Origin: an uncultured Bacilli bacterium
GTDB lineage: Bacteria > Bacillota_I > Bacilli_A > RFN20 > CAG-826
Length of the DNA: 53,893 bases
Assembly (NCBI GenBank): GCA_944358865.1
Contig: CALVRV010000007.1
Location: forward strand, 1 to 53,893
Direction of reading: 5' to 3'
The first letter of the stretch is position 1, and each line of letters opens with the position of its first letter. Positions 17,240 to 30,091 of the stretch are shown piece after piece. A program made the translations under genes and the position numbers. The notes under the pieces were generated by a model. That model saw only the letters and a list, made by a program, of their open reading frames with translations, had not been told where the DNA came from and searched no databases.

Positions 17240-18616
17240 ATGGATTATTTAAAATTCGATAACGATAAACTTTATGAAAAGATTCAACATAATGAAAAAG
17301 TTGATTATGTTTTATTAAATGGTTGGGTTAGAACTAATCGTGATAATGGTTCTATTGGGTTTATAGAATTTAATGACGGAACTTATTTTAATAATATTCA
17401 ACTTGTTTATACTTTAGAAAATGTTAAAGAAAATTATTCTAAAATTAAAGCTATAAAAACAGGTGAAGCTATTTCTTGTAAAGGAAAAGTAATTTTAACT
17501 CCTAACAATCGTCAACCTTTTGAAATTCAAGTTGATGATATAGATGTTTTAGGAACAGTTAGTGATGATTATCCTTTACAAAAGAAAAGACATAGCTTTG
17601 AATTTTTAAGAGAAATTGCGCATATTCGTCCACGTGCGAATACTTTTTATGCTTTATATAAAGTTAGAAGTGTTTTAGCTATGGCTATCCATGAATTTTT
17701 CCAAACTAATAATTTTGTTTATGTCCACACACCAATTATTACTAGCAATGATTGTGAAGGTGCAGGACAAGTTTTTGATGTTACCACTAAAGGCAAAGAT
17801 CCATTTTCATTTTTTAAACAACATGTTAATTTAACAGTTTCTGGCCAATTACATGTTGAGCCTTTTGCTCTAGCGTATAAAAAAGTTTATACTTTTGGTC
17901 CAACATTTAGAGCCGAAAATTCTAATACACCGCGTCATGCCGCGGAATTTTGGATGATTGAACCAGAAATAGCTTTTGCGGATTTAAATGATGACATGAA
18001 ATTAATTCAAGATTGTGTTAAATATTGTATTAAATATGTCTTAGATAAATGTCCAAATGAAATGAATTTTTTCAATACAATGATTGATAAAACTTTAATG
18101 GATAGATTAAATCATGTCTTAAATTCTGATTTTAAAGTTGTTACATACACTCACGCGATTGACTTATTAAGTGATGCAGTTAAAAATGGTCATAAATTTG
18201 AAAATAATAATATTGTCTGGGGTATGGATTTACAAAGTGAACACGAACGCTATATCACTGAACACATTTTTAATTGTCCAGTATTTTTAATTGATTATCC
18301 TAAAGAAATTAAAGCTTTCTATATGCGTTTAAATGATGATAATAAAACTGTCGCAGCTTGTGACTTACTTGTTCCTAGTGTTGGTGAATTAGTGGGAGGC
18401 TCACAAAGAGAAGAACGATACGATTTATTAAAAAAACGTATGGAAGAATTAAACATGAATGGCCTTGATTGGTATTTAGATACAAGAAAATATGGAGGAT
18501 GCAAACACGCCGGATTTGGTATTGGTTTTGATCGTTTATTAATGTATATCACTGGTATGTCAAATATTAGAGATGTTCAACCATATCCTCGTACCGCAAA
18601 TAGCATTAAATATTAA
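17240..18616 (+). CDS. asnS: Asparaginyl-tRNA synthetase
   Basis: 458-residue class IIb aminoacyl-tRNA synthetase that charges tRNA-Asn. An N-terminal OB-fold anticodon-binding domain (about 18-110, [20 protein letters not shown]) is followed by the catalytic domain. Motif 2 is [21 protein letters not shown] and motif 3 is [12 protein letters not shown]; the RENSNT-type signature separates AsnRS from AspRS. ATG 17240 has AGGAG upstream. With AsnRS present, the GatCAB enzyme encoded at 29794-32987 is probably used for Gln-tRNA. A 40-codon gene follows after 4 nt. Confidence 0.96.
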   Translation: MDYLKFDNDKLYEKIQHNEKVDYVLLNGWVRTNRDNGSIGFIEFNDGTYFNNIQLVYTLENVKENYSKIKAIKTGEAISCKGKVILTPNNRQPFEIQVDDIDVLGTVSDDYPLQKKRHSFEFLREIAHIRPRANTFYALYKVRSVLAMAIHEFFQTNNFVYVHTPIITSNDCEGAGQVFDVTTKGKDPFSFFKQHVNLTVSGQLHVEPFALAYKKVYTFGPTFRAENSNTPRHAAEFWMIEPEIAFADLNDDMKLIQDCVKYCIKYVLDKCPNEMNFFNTMIDKTLMDRLNHVLNSDFKVVTYTHAIDLLSDAVKNGHKFENNNIVWGMDLQSEHERYITEHIFNCPVFLIDYPKEIKAFYMRLNDDNKTVAACDLLVPSVGELVGGSQREERYDLLKKRMEELNMNGLDWYLDTRKYGGCKHAGFGIGFDRLLMYITGMSNIRDVQPYPRTANSIKY

Positions 18617-18620
18617 AATT

Positions 18621-18743
18621 ATGGAAAACAATGAATTTAAAAAAGTATTAGCGAGAAGAAGAAAATATTTTGCTTTAATTGGTATTTTAATTGCTTTAAT
18701 TTGTTATATTATTTATCAATTTATTTATATATTTTTGATATAA
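18621..18743 (+). CDS. 40-residue single-helix membrane peptide
   Basis: A short open frame starting 4 nt after asnS and ending just before its terminator. The product has a basic N-terminal segment (FKKVLARRRKYF) followed by a roughly 24-residue hydrophobic helix to the C-terminus. No separate ribosome site is visible, so translation would be coupled to asnS. The positive-inside layout and position inside the transcript argue that it is real. Function unknown. Confidence 0.55.
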   Translation: MENNEFKKVLARRRKYFALIGILIALICYIIYQFIYIFLI

Positions 18744-18769
18744 AAATTGATTTTTGCATACTTTTTTTA

Positions 18770-18800
18770 AAAAAAGAGCTACTTTTTGTAGCTTTTTTAA
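18770..18800 (+). terminator. Terminator of the asnS unit
   Basis: AGCTAC and GTAGCT form a perfect stem (extended by A-T pairs) with a TTTTT loop and then a T run. It closes the asnS/40-codon gene transcript. Confidence 0.85.
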
Positions 18801-18870
18801 TTGGAAATTTCAAATTAAGATCATATATAAAATAGACCAATATAAATTATTTTTTAATAATCTATTTTAA

Positions 18871-18908
18871 AAGAAAAAGCATGAGAATTAACCCATGCTT
18901 TTATAACC
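18871..18908 (-). terminator. Terminator in the 38-bp dispersed repeat (copy 2)
   Basis: Minus-strand stem AAAAGCATG / CATGCTTTT with a GGTTAATTCT-type loop, followed by TCTT. Its 38 bp match 2929-2966 at 35 positions in the opposite orientation. It lies 28 nt past the stop of a minus-strand lipoprotein gene. Confidence 0.75.
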
Positions 18909-18935
18909 TCATTTAATATTAACAAAATCTATCTT

Positions 18936-20990
18936 TTATTCAACTACATTTAAATAGATAGTTTCAGATATTGAATTTAAATTATTAAATAAATTTTGTC
19001 CATATAATGTAAATGTTACTGTACCATTTGTTGGTTTTTCATTAATAGTAATAGTTTTGTTTTCATTATTGACAGTAATATATTTATATCCTGAGGAAAT
19101 ATTATAAATTGCATCACTACTTTCTTCAAAATTAAATAATGCAAAATCTAAACTAATAACATCGCCAACTTTAACATCATATGTAGTGCAATTATTGCTG
19201 TTAATATAACCTTGTAAAGCAACGCTATTAACTGTTAATGTTTCATCAATTAATGGATAGACAGCAGTAGGTAAATCAACAAATTCTTTAAAGTCATCAG
19301 TTAAACCTAAATATGCATTCATTGCTTCTAATTGCATTTCTAAATATGTTTCATCTAATTTTGCTAAAGCAGGTTTGCTTGATAATGTAGTTTCAAAATA
19401 TGTTTTTAATTGTGTTAATTGTTCAAAAACTGGATTAATGATGTTATATTCTTCTAACATGCTATTTAATTCATTATTTAAGGTAGTGAAATAATCAGCG
19501 TCTAAATCTTTGTTTTTGTATAAATTAATAGTTACAAATTCAAATGTTTTTACACTAGCTTCACCAGTTGTAGTATCGGTAATATTACATTTAGCTTCGA
19601 CTATTAATTCAACACCTTCAAATACGTTGCTTTCACTATAGTTAAATTGTAAATAAACATCACTAATACTTGTTGGTAATAACATTTTAATAATTGGAGC
19701 AAAAGCAGCAAATTCTGGTGGGAGTAATGTAGGAAGTGTTACATTAACAAATCCTTGATATAGTGTATCTAATTGTGTGATTAAATCACTACTTAAATGG
19801 ATAGCGTTTTCTTCATACACTAAGAATTGATTTAAAACAGTTAATAAAGATAAATCAAAATTACCAGTGCTAATTAAAGGAAGTAGTGAAGGAAGTAAGC
19901 CACTTAATAAACCACCAATTGTAGAAAAGCCGCTTCCTAAAACATCAAATAAATCACTTTCTTGATATGCAGTAACAGTGTAGTCACTTGTTTGAGTAAT
20001 TTCTTCGCTATCATATTGACTAAAAGCACTTCTTAAAACTAAATCTTTGTCTAAATAAACATCTAAAGAACGAGCACTGTTGTCAATGCCAGGGAAACTA
20101 GTAAATAATTCTGGTAATAACATACCATAAACCATTGTGTAGAATATAGTTTGACCCCAACCAGGATCACTTCCATTTAATGAATCTTGGAAATCCAAAG
20201 ATAAATGTAAACTAGATTTATTTTCTTCTAGATTAATTAAATTACTGTCTAATAAAATATCTAAATCTAAAGGAATAGAAAATTTAGCTGGAGAACCAGA
20301 GAATATATCTCCATCAAGTGTTAATAAAACATCTGCACCTAATTGGACACCTGTGGAATATGAATAATTGCTAAATGAATTTACCATGTCTTCAACATAA
20401 GTTGGCATAACATAAACTAAAATCTTTTCAGAAACATCTTGGTCATAAATAGATGTAACATTAATAGTTGCAAAGCCACTTGAAATACCAGAAATTTGTC
20501 CATTTTGGTCGACTTTTGCAATGCTTTCGTCAGCACTTGCCCAAATTAAGGTATTATCTGGTCCATAGACAGTGTAATCAATTTGCTTTTGTTTGTTGAC
20601 ACCTAAAGACACTAAAGTTGGAACTTCAATACTAGTTTGTCCTAATGAAGCAGTGTCTTTAATAAAATTAGCATCAACATAATAAGTATCTAAGTTAACA
20701 CTAAATTGATAAGGAGCATCCAATATCTCACCATTTAATGTTACGTTTTCAATTGCATAACCATTATTTGGTTCAACAATTAATGTAACATCTTCACCCT
20801 TATTTACTGTAGTGCTGCCACTAGATAAAGAGACTTTACCATTTGTGATACCTTTTGAAATTATAATTGTTGATGTTTGATTAACATCTTGACTTGTAGT
20901 CGAAGTAATACCTGTTGTATTACATGATGATAGCGTTACACTTGATACCATCAAAGCTATAGCGCTTAAAAATAAAAATGTTTTTTTCAT
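18936..20990 (-). CDS. Big_2-containing lipoprotein of unknown function
   Basis: 684 residues with a lipoprotein signal (lipobox LSSC near residue 23). A segment like the divergent InlB-B/Flg_new repeats (about 42-108, NKGEDVTLIVEPNNGYAIENV) is followed by a Big_2 domain (about 120-195, ISGISSGFATINV). The remaining ~490 residues contain long stretches rich in Leu, Ser and acidic residues, and no catalytic motif I recognise. The gene starts with GGTGA-type sequence upstream (CGAGGTGATT), giving a plausible ribosome site. A divergent lipoprotein gene starts 113 bp away. Surface location is well supported; role is unknown. Confidence 0.8.
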   Translation of the reverse strand: MKKTFLFLSAIALMVSSVTLSSCNTTGITSTTSQDVNQTSTIIISKGITNGKVSLSSGSTTVNKGEDVTLIVEPNNGYAIENVTLNGEILDAPYQFSVNLDTYYVDANFIKDTASLGQTSIEVPTLVSLGVNKQKQIDYTVYGPDNTLIWASADESIAKVDQNGQISGISSGFATINVTSIYDQDVSEKILVYVMPTYVEDMVNSFSNYSYSTGVQLGADVLLTLDGDIFSGSPAKFSIPLDLDILLDSNLINLEENKSSLHLSLDFQDSLNGSDPGWGQTIFYTMVYGMLLPELFTSFPGIDNSARSLDVYLDKDLVLRSAFSQYDSEEITQTSDYTVTAYQESDLFDVLGSGFSTIGGLLSGLLPSLLPLISTGNFDLSLLTVLNQFLVYEENAIHLSSDLITQLDTLYQGFVNVTLPTLLPPEFAAFAPIIKMLLPTSISDVYLQFNYSESNVFEGVELIVEAKCNITDTTTGEASVKTFEFVTINLYKNKDLDADYFTTLNNELNSMLEEYNIINPVFEQLTQLKTYFETTLSSKPALAKLDETYLEMQLEAMNAYLGLTDDFKEFVDLPTAVYPLIDETLTVNSVALQGYINSNNCTTYDVKVGDVISLDFALFNFEESSDAIYNISSGYKYITVNNENKTITINEKPTNGTVTFTLYGQNLFNNLNSISETIYLNVVE

Positions 20991-21065
20991 AAAATCACCT
21001 CGGTGATTATATTAGCACCAAAATATAATTAATCAACACTTTTAAAAAATTTGTTGATTATCTTA

Positions 21066-21093
21066 TTGCTTTTTATTTTATTTTAAATATAAT
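21066..21093 (+). promoter_or_regulatory. Promoter of the 479-residue lipoprotein gene
   Basis: TTGCTT (21066-21071), 16 bp, TATAAT (21088-21093). Only 10 nt separate the -10 from the ATG at 21104 and no ribosome site is present, so the transcript is likely leaderless or nearly so. Confidence 0.6.
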
Positions 21094-21103
21094 TTAAATC
21101 GTT

Positions 21104-22543
21104 ATGAAAAAATTAGTTTATTTATTACCTCTAGTGTGCTTAGTTAGCGCAGTATCATCTTGTTCAAGCAGCGAAAGTTCTTCACTAGATATTAATAAAG
21201 TTAATTTAAATATTATAAATAATGAAAATTTAGGCACAGTTGTTTATGATGACAAAGATTATTTTATAGGTGATATTTTTTCTTTTACTATCAATGAAAA
21301 AACATATGATAATAAAGTTAGTTATGTGACTATTAATAACATTAATTATATTACTAATAGTGAAAATTATTTTTCTTTTGAGATAAGAAGTGATGTTAAT
21401 ATCGCTATTAATTATCATCAAGAAACAAGCGATGAATTCGTTGATGTTAATTTTGAAGATAATGAACAAATTGATATGAGTAGCGAACAATTAATTTTAT
21501 CTAACAAAGCCTATATTAATGATTTTATAAAGATTAATTATTCTTTATCTAATAATTATCGTTTAGCGAATTTTGTTTTAAATGATGATTATATTATTTC
21601 TACTAATTCTAAAGGAGAATATGAATTTAAAGCGATGTTTGCTTTAAATAACATTAAAGCAGTTATTTTAAATGATGGTGATATTGATGATGACATTTAT
21701 TTAGACTTTGTTAATTATGTAGGAGAAAAAGAAATAAGTGATATTGATTTTTCATCACAAAATGTCTTTAAACCAATTGATGTCGCTAACATATCTTTTT
21801 TAATGTTAAAAAATAATCCTTCTTTTTATGTATATAGTTTTAATAAAGCTGTCTCAAAAGCTCTATTTATTACTAATACTCAAAATACAAATTCTATTTT
21901 TATTAAAAATGACAACGGAATTTTTAAAGAAAATATCGCTGTTGGTGATAATTTAAAAATGGCAGAGAGATTTTTAAATTATAAAGAAAATAATATTGAT
22001 CATTATCAAGTATCAGGTTCTAATGTCATAGATTATGATCACGCTACATATGATATCAATAGTGTTGCAACATATAATAATGACTCGTATAAACAACATT
22101 TTGGTGTTGGAATTGATGACATCTTCCATTATAAATTAGATCGTCAATATGAATTAGATGGTGAAGTTGTTATTGATAATATCGAATTTGAAAATTCTAT
22201 TGTTAAAACCAATAATCAATATGAAATAAGTTTAAATCTTAATCCTTTATCTGCAGTTGGATATTCGACCTATATGACTACAACAACTAATTTTGAAGGC
22301 GCACCTTCTATTTCTTATCAAAAAGAAGTTCCTACTTTTAAAGATATTGGTATTAAACTTATTTTAGATTTAAATTTAAGACCACTAAAGTTTATTACAC
22401 GCGAGACATATGTTGTTCATGCATTAATGGATGTAGATACAGATTCATATTCTAAAAGTATCTTTTATTATGAACATAAAGACGCTCCAAGTTTTAATGA
22501 AAGCATTTCTTACGATAGTATTTATAACGATATAAATTTATAA
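21104..22543 (+). CDS. Lipoprotein of unknown function
   Basis: 479 residues with lipobox VSSC (Cys near 20) and a Ser-rich start. The mature part is rich in Asn, Asp, Ile and Tyr. It contains no domain I recognise, though an early segment (IINNENLGTVVYDDKDYFIGDIFSF) is of the kind seen in InlB-B-like repeats. Probable surface protein. No ribosome site; a -10 box lies 10 nt upstream. Its stop codon directly abuts the stop of the convergent gene at 22544, leaving no room for a terminator between them. Confidence 0.75.
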   Translation: MKKLVYLLPLVCLVSAVSSCSSSESSSLDINKVNLNIINNENLGTVVYDDKDYFIGDIFSFTINEKTYDNKVSYVTINNINYITNSENYFSFEIRSDVNIAINYHQETSDEFVDVNFEDNEQIDMSSEQLILSNKAYINDFIKINYSLSNNYRLANFVLNDDYIISTNSKGEYEFKAMFALNNIKAVILNDGDIDDDIYLDFVNYVGEKEISDIDFSSQNVFKPIDVANISFLMLKNNPSFYVYSFNKAVSKALFITNTQNTNSIFIKNDNGIFKENIAVGDNLKMAERFLNYKENNIDHYQVSGSNVIDYDHATYDINSVATYNNDSYKQHFGVGIDDIFHYKLDRQYELDGEVVIDNIEFENSIVKTNNQYEISLNLNPLSAVGYSTYMTTTTNFEGAPSISYQKEVPTFKDIGIKLILDLNLRPLKFITRETYVVHALMDVDTDSYSKSIFYYEHKDAPSFNESISYDSIYNDINL

Positions 22544-23422
22544 TTATTGATTTTTAAAATCATTATCGATCACATTATCATCTTTTTTTATTTCGTTGTT
22601 ATTATTTAAGTTTGCTAAAGATGAAATGTTATTATTTGGATTATTTATATTATTGTTAGGTGAATTATTAAAAGCGTTAAATACTTGATTGATTCTTGCT
22701 TGATTAATGGCTTGTTGATTAGCTCTTACTTGTTGCATATTTTCTTCATTAAGATTAAAGTTTTCTAAGTTTTTATTATAAATAGAATCACTTAATTGAT
22801 ACATTTTAATTGTTCGAGCAAGCAGGGCTTGTAAATCAATTAAATACCATATCGCACCTACTAAAAAGATTGGAACAAAAAAGTAAGAAAATAAAGCATC
22901 AACAGAAAAATGTGGTTCATTTAGCATTTGTGTTGGCCAACTTGTAATTATTTCAAACATTCCAAAAAAATCTGTGTGTGTCGCGCTTTGCCAATCTGGA
23001 ATAAAGAATAATGTAGTAAAGCCATATCCACCCTGATAATAGATTTGACCTTCTTCATTTATTATTTTTTGTCCATGATCAAAAATGTTATATTCAAAGT
23101 CATAAACACTTCCAGCAATTAATAGTAAAATAAAAGCAAAAATTAAAATAATAAGCGGAATCCACGCAGTTTTGAAAAAATATCGCCAGTTTTTCTTTCT
23201 TGCAACTTTGATAAAATCTTTTTTATTTGTCACTACTCTAGTAATGACAATATCATGCATCATCGTGTCCATTTTTTTGCCTTGATGTTTCATGATTCTA
23301 GATATTAAAAGGCCAATATAACCTGCGACAACAAAAAGGAATATTAAAAGAAAACATAATGCGATAAGCACTCTTTTATCAGTTTCAGATAAGGATATTA
23401 AAATATTAATCATGTTTATCAT
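22544..23422 (-). CDS. Multi-pass membrane protein of unknown function
   Basis: 292 residues with four predicted membrane helices (about 18-42, 88-110, 120s-140s weak, 190-215) and a soluble Asn/Gln-rich C-terminus (NNSPNNNINNPNNN). A basic cytoplasmic loop (RVVTNKKDFIKVARKKNWRYF) precedes helix 2. It is last of a three-gene minus-strand operon and overlaps the middle gene by 17 nt. No family recognised. Confidence 0.7.
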   Translation of the reverse strand: MINMINILISLSETDKRVLIALCFLLIFLFVVAGYIGLLISRIMKHQGKKMDTMMHDIVITRVVTNKKDFIKVARKKNWRYFFKTAWIPLIILIFAFILLLIAGSVYDFEYNIFDHGQKIINEEGQIYYQGGYGFTTLFFIPDWQSATHTDFFGMFEIITSWPTQMLNEPHFSVDALFSYFFVPIFLVGAIWYLIDLQALLARTIKMYQLSDSIYNKNLENFNLNEENMQQVRANQQAINQARINQVFNAFNNSPNNNINNPNNNISSLANLNNNNEIKKDDNVIDNDFKNQ

Positions 23423-24053
23423 TTATCCCTTCTATAGTTACACCACTAGAATATTCTTCTTCATCATCAATTTCTTCTTCTTCATAAAATGGTTTTTGGT
23501 CATTTTTAATTGATATTTCTTCAATTTTATCTTCATTATTCAATTCTTTATTTAAATTATGTTGAATGTGTTTATCTTTTTCATCATCGATTTGTAAAGG
23601 TATTTCTTCTTCTGGAATTGGCTCTTCATTTGGCTCTAATATATCAATAGTTTTCTTTTCTTCTTCATCTAATTTAATTTCATCACTTTTAGATATGATA
23701 TCTTCTTCTAATGTTTTATCTTGTATTAATTCTACATAAGGTGGTTCTTGTCTAATTTGTGAAACTGGTTCTTGACTTATTTGGCTTTGTTTTATTTGTT
23801 CTTGTTCTTGTCTTACTTTTTCAATCGCACCAAGAGGATCCATTAATGCATCCATACGTTTTTTAGCTTCAATATCCTCTTTTAAATCGCCAGTTATTGA
23901 TTCACCTTTAAAAAATAAAATTAATCCTTTAATTGATAAAACAATAAAAGCAAATAAACTAAAAACAAAATAAACTGCTAAAAACACTACTAATAATGGA
24001 AATGTTATAACATATAGAATGCCTTTTAAAAATGTCTTAAAAAAATTTGCCAT
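23406..24053 (-). CDS. Membrane-anchored acidic protein
   Basis: 215 residues. Two closely spaced hydrophobic segments (about 8-32 and 35-48) anchor a long, strongly acidic Glu/Asp/Gln-rich tail (from about residue 55), probably disordered and cytoplasmic. Middle gene of a three-gene operon, overlapping the downstream gene by 17 nt and starting 3 nt after the upstream gene. It has an AAAGG ribosome site, unlike the first gene. Function unknown. Confidence 0.7.
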   Translation of the reverse strand: MANFFKTFLKGILYVITFPLLVVFLAVYFVFSLFAFIVLSIKGLILFFKGESITGDLKEDIEAKKRMDALMDPLGAIEKVRQEQEQIKQSQISQEPVSQIRQEPPYVELIQDKTLEEDIISKSDEIKLDEEEKKTIDILEPNEEPIPEEEIPLQIDDEKDKHIQHNLNKELNNEDKIEEISIKNDQKPFYEEEEIDDEEEYSSGVTIEGINDKHD

Positions 24054-24056
24054 ATT

Positions 24057-24971
24057 TTATGCCTTTATTTTATCTTTTTTTCTTCTTGTTAACAATTTAT
24101 AGTTAATAAAATAATCGATAATTATTAATAATGTAAAACAATCAATTGTTAAAAAAGATTTAGTTTTATCCATAAATTGGTAAGTAGATAGGAATATGAA
24201 AATATTAATAAATAATAATATAGCAGCGCTTATAATATATAATTTTGGTTTTTTAATAACTCTTTTATAAAAATAATCACTAAAAAATATAATAGATAAG
24301 GCCATCATCAAATAGGCAAAATCAACAAAATAAAATGAAAAAACAATTTTTAAAATAGTAAATAAAACGACTAAAATAACGTTTATGTATAAAAATCTAT
24401 CATCATTATTTATTGGATAATTAAATTTTTTTAATTCATCTTTTATTATTAATATAGATAATAACGATTGTAAAAAAGAAAATATAAATAGTAATGTCGG
24501 AACAAGAATATAAAAATTTTGATAACTTGCTAAACCTAATAAACTTTGCAATGTTAATAAGACATCTTGTCCATAAAAAAATCTAATGACAGGAATAAAT
24601 AAATAATTAAATCCTAAATTAATTAATGATGAGGCGACAACAAGATATACAGCAGGGATATTTAATCTTATAAGAAAAGATAAAACAAAACCGCTAATTA
24701 AAGCAGGAAAAATATAAAATAAAGTATTTAAAGGATCATACATTGTTACTAAAAAACAAAGAAGCAATGTACATATTATATAAAGAGGATAATATCTTTT
24801 TTTACAATATAATCCCACTAATATACTAGTTAATGGTAGTATCAATACCAAAATTATAGCAAGATAAAAAACAAAACTAATAAGTAAAGAAACAATAACA
24901 TTAATCGCACTCATTAATGCCATGAAAGTCATGTTTTCTAACAACGTATTTTTGCTTTTAAAAAAATTCAT
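24057..24971 (-). CDS. Polytopic membrane protein, possibly ECF-S/DUF2232-like
   Basis: 304 residues with about nine hydrophobic segments. The arrangement and the opening (LENMTFMALMSAINVIVSLL) resemble ECF S-components and YybS/DUF2232 proteins, but no ligand-binding motif supports either. First gene of the operon with 23406-24053 and 22544-23422. There is no ribosome site; an extended -10 (TGATAAAAT on the minus strand, 24978-24986) ends 6 nt before the ATG, so the mRNA is probably leaderless. Confidence 0.65.
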   Translation of the reverse strand: MNFFKSKNTLLENMTFMALMSAINVIVSLLISFVFYLAIILVLILPLTSILVGLYCKKRYYPLYIICTLLLCFLVTMYDPLNTLFYIFPALISGFVLSFLIRLNIPAVYLVVASSLINLGFNYLFIPVIRFFYGQDVLLTLQSLLGLASYQNFYILVPTLLFIFSFLQSLLSILIIKDELKKFNYPINNDDRFLYINVILVVLFTILKIVFSFYFVDFAYLMMALSIIFFSDYFYKRVIKKPKLYIISAAILLFINIFIFLSTYQFMDKTKSFLTIDCFTLLIIIDYFINYKLLTRRKKDKIKA

Positions 24972-25026
24972 GAAAATATTTTATCATTTTTTTAGTACTT
25001 TTTAATTTTTTTGACTATTAGTAAGT

Positions 25027-25476
25027 ATGGGATATGTTAAAAAACTTCTATCTGTATATCTAATTACATTCATATCTTCAATCAGCTTTTCTTGCAAAAA
25101 TATTTCTAATACTCACTTCCGAACAAGTTACGATTATGTCGACTTAATAAATGAACATATCCCATTCTCACAAATATTTAATATTCCAATGGATGAATAT
25201 TATGTTTATATATATCAAAAAAATTGTCTGCATTGCATATTGATTAAACAAAGCATCCTTTCATACGGGTTAGCACATGATGATTTGTTTTTAATCGAAG
25301 CAAGTGACGATATTCCAATTGGTAATAATATTGAACAAACAATCGGAGCAGATTGTATTGAAAAATTATTTATCATTGGCACTCCTACACTTATAAAAAT
25401 TAAGGAGGGGAAGGTGGTGATAAATACATATCAAGAAGATATTATTTTATCATTATTAAACACTCAAGCTAATTGA
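25027..25476 (+). CDS. Thioredoxin-like lipoprotein
   Basis: 149 residues. A signal sequence ends in a lipobox-like SFSC (Cys23), so the protein is probably lipid-anchored outside the membrane. The thioredoxin-fold features are NCLHC (Cys67, Cys70) and the cis-Pro loop GTPTLI (about 117-122). It is likely a surface thiol-disulfide or thiol-holding protein; the CLHC pair is unusual and its direction of action is not predictable. It starts 55 nt from the divergent membrane gene, without a ribosome site. Confidence 0.7.
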   Translation: MGYVKKLLSVYLITFISSISFSCKNISNTHFRTSYDYVDLINEHIPFSQIFNIPMDEYYVYIYQKNCLHCILIKQSILSYGLAHDDLFLIEASDDIPIGNNIEQTIGADCIEKLFIIGTPTLIKIKEGKVVINTYQEDIILSLLNTQAN

Positions 25477-25501
25477 AAACTACATATAAATTTGATATTA
25501 T
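25473..25501 (+). promoter_or_regulatory. pcrA promoter
   Basis: TTGAAA (25473-25478), 17 bp, TATTAT (25496-25501). The ATG at 25516 is only 14 nt past the -10, with no ribosome site, implying a leader of a few nucleotides. The -35 overlaps the end of the preceding gene. Confidence 0.6.
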
Positions 25502-25515
25502 ATTGCTTGCAATAT

Positions 25516-29737
<4,222 letters not shown>

Positions 29738-29793
29738 ATTCTTTAAAAGTTATTTAAATAGTAATAATATTTAAATACTCTAGGAGGGCGATT

Positions 29794-30090
29794 ATGAAAA
29801 AAGTAACTATCGAAGTATTAAAAAAAGCCGCAAATAATTTGCTGTTTGATATGTCAGATGAACAATATCAAACTTTACTTAATGAATTTGATATTATTCA
29901 ACAACAAATGGAAATCATTGGAACTTTAAAAAATATTGATGATGTTTCACCAATGACTTTTCCTTTTGATGTATCGATTTCATATTTAAGAGAAGATGAA
30001 CCAAGTCAACCACTTAAACAAGAAGAAGCTTTAAAAAACGCTCATGATGTTGTTCTTGGCCAAATTAAACTTCCAAAGGTGGTACATTAA
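29794..30090 (+). CDS. gatC: Asp/Glu-tRNA amidotransferase subunit C
   Basis: 98-residue small subunit that wraps around GatA and stabilises the GatCAB amidotransferase. It has the expected length and hallmark C-terminal pattern with YLREDEPSQPL and ALKNAHDVVLGQIKLPKVV. A strong TAGGAGGG site precedes it; gatA begins 1 nt after its stop. Confidence 0.93.
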   Translation: MKKVTIEVLKKAANNLLFDMSDEQYQTLLNEFDIIQQQMEIIGTLKNIDDVSPMTFPFDVSISYLREDEPSQPLKQEEALKNAHDVVLGQIKLPKVVH

Positions 30091-30091
30091 T

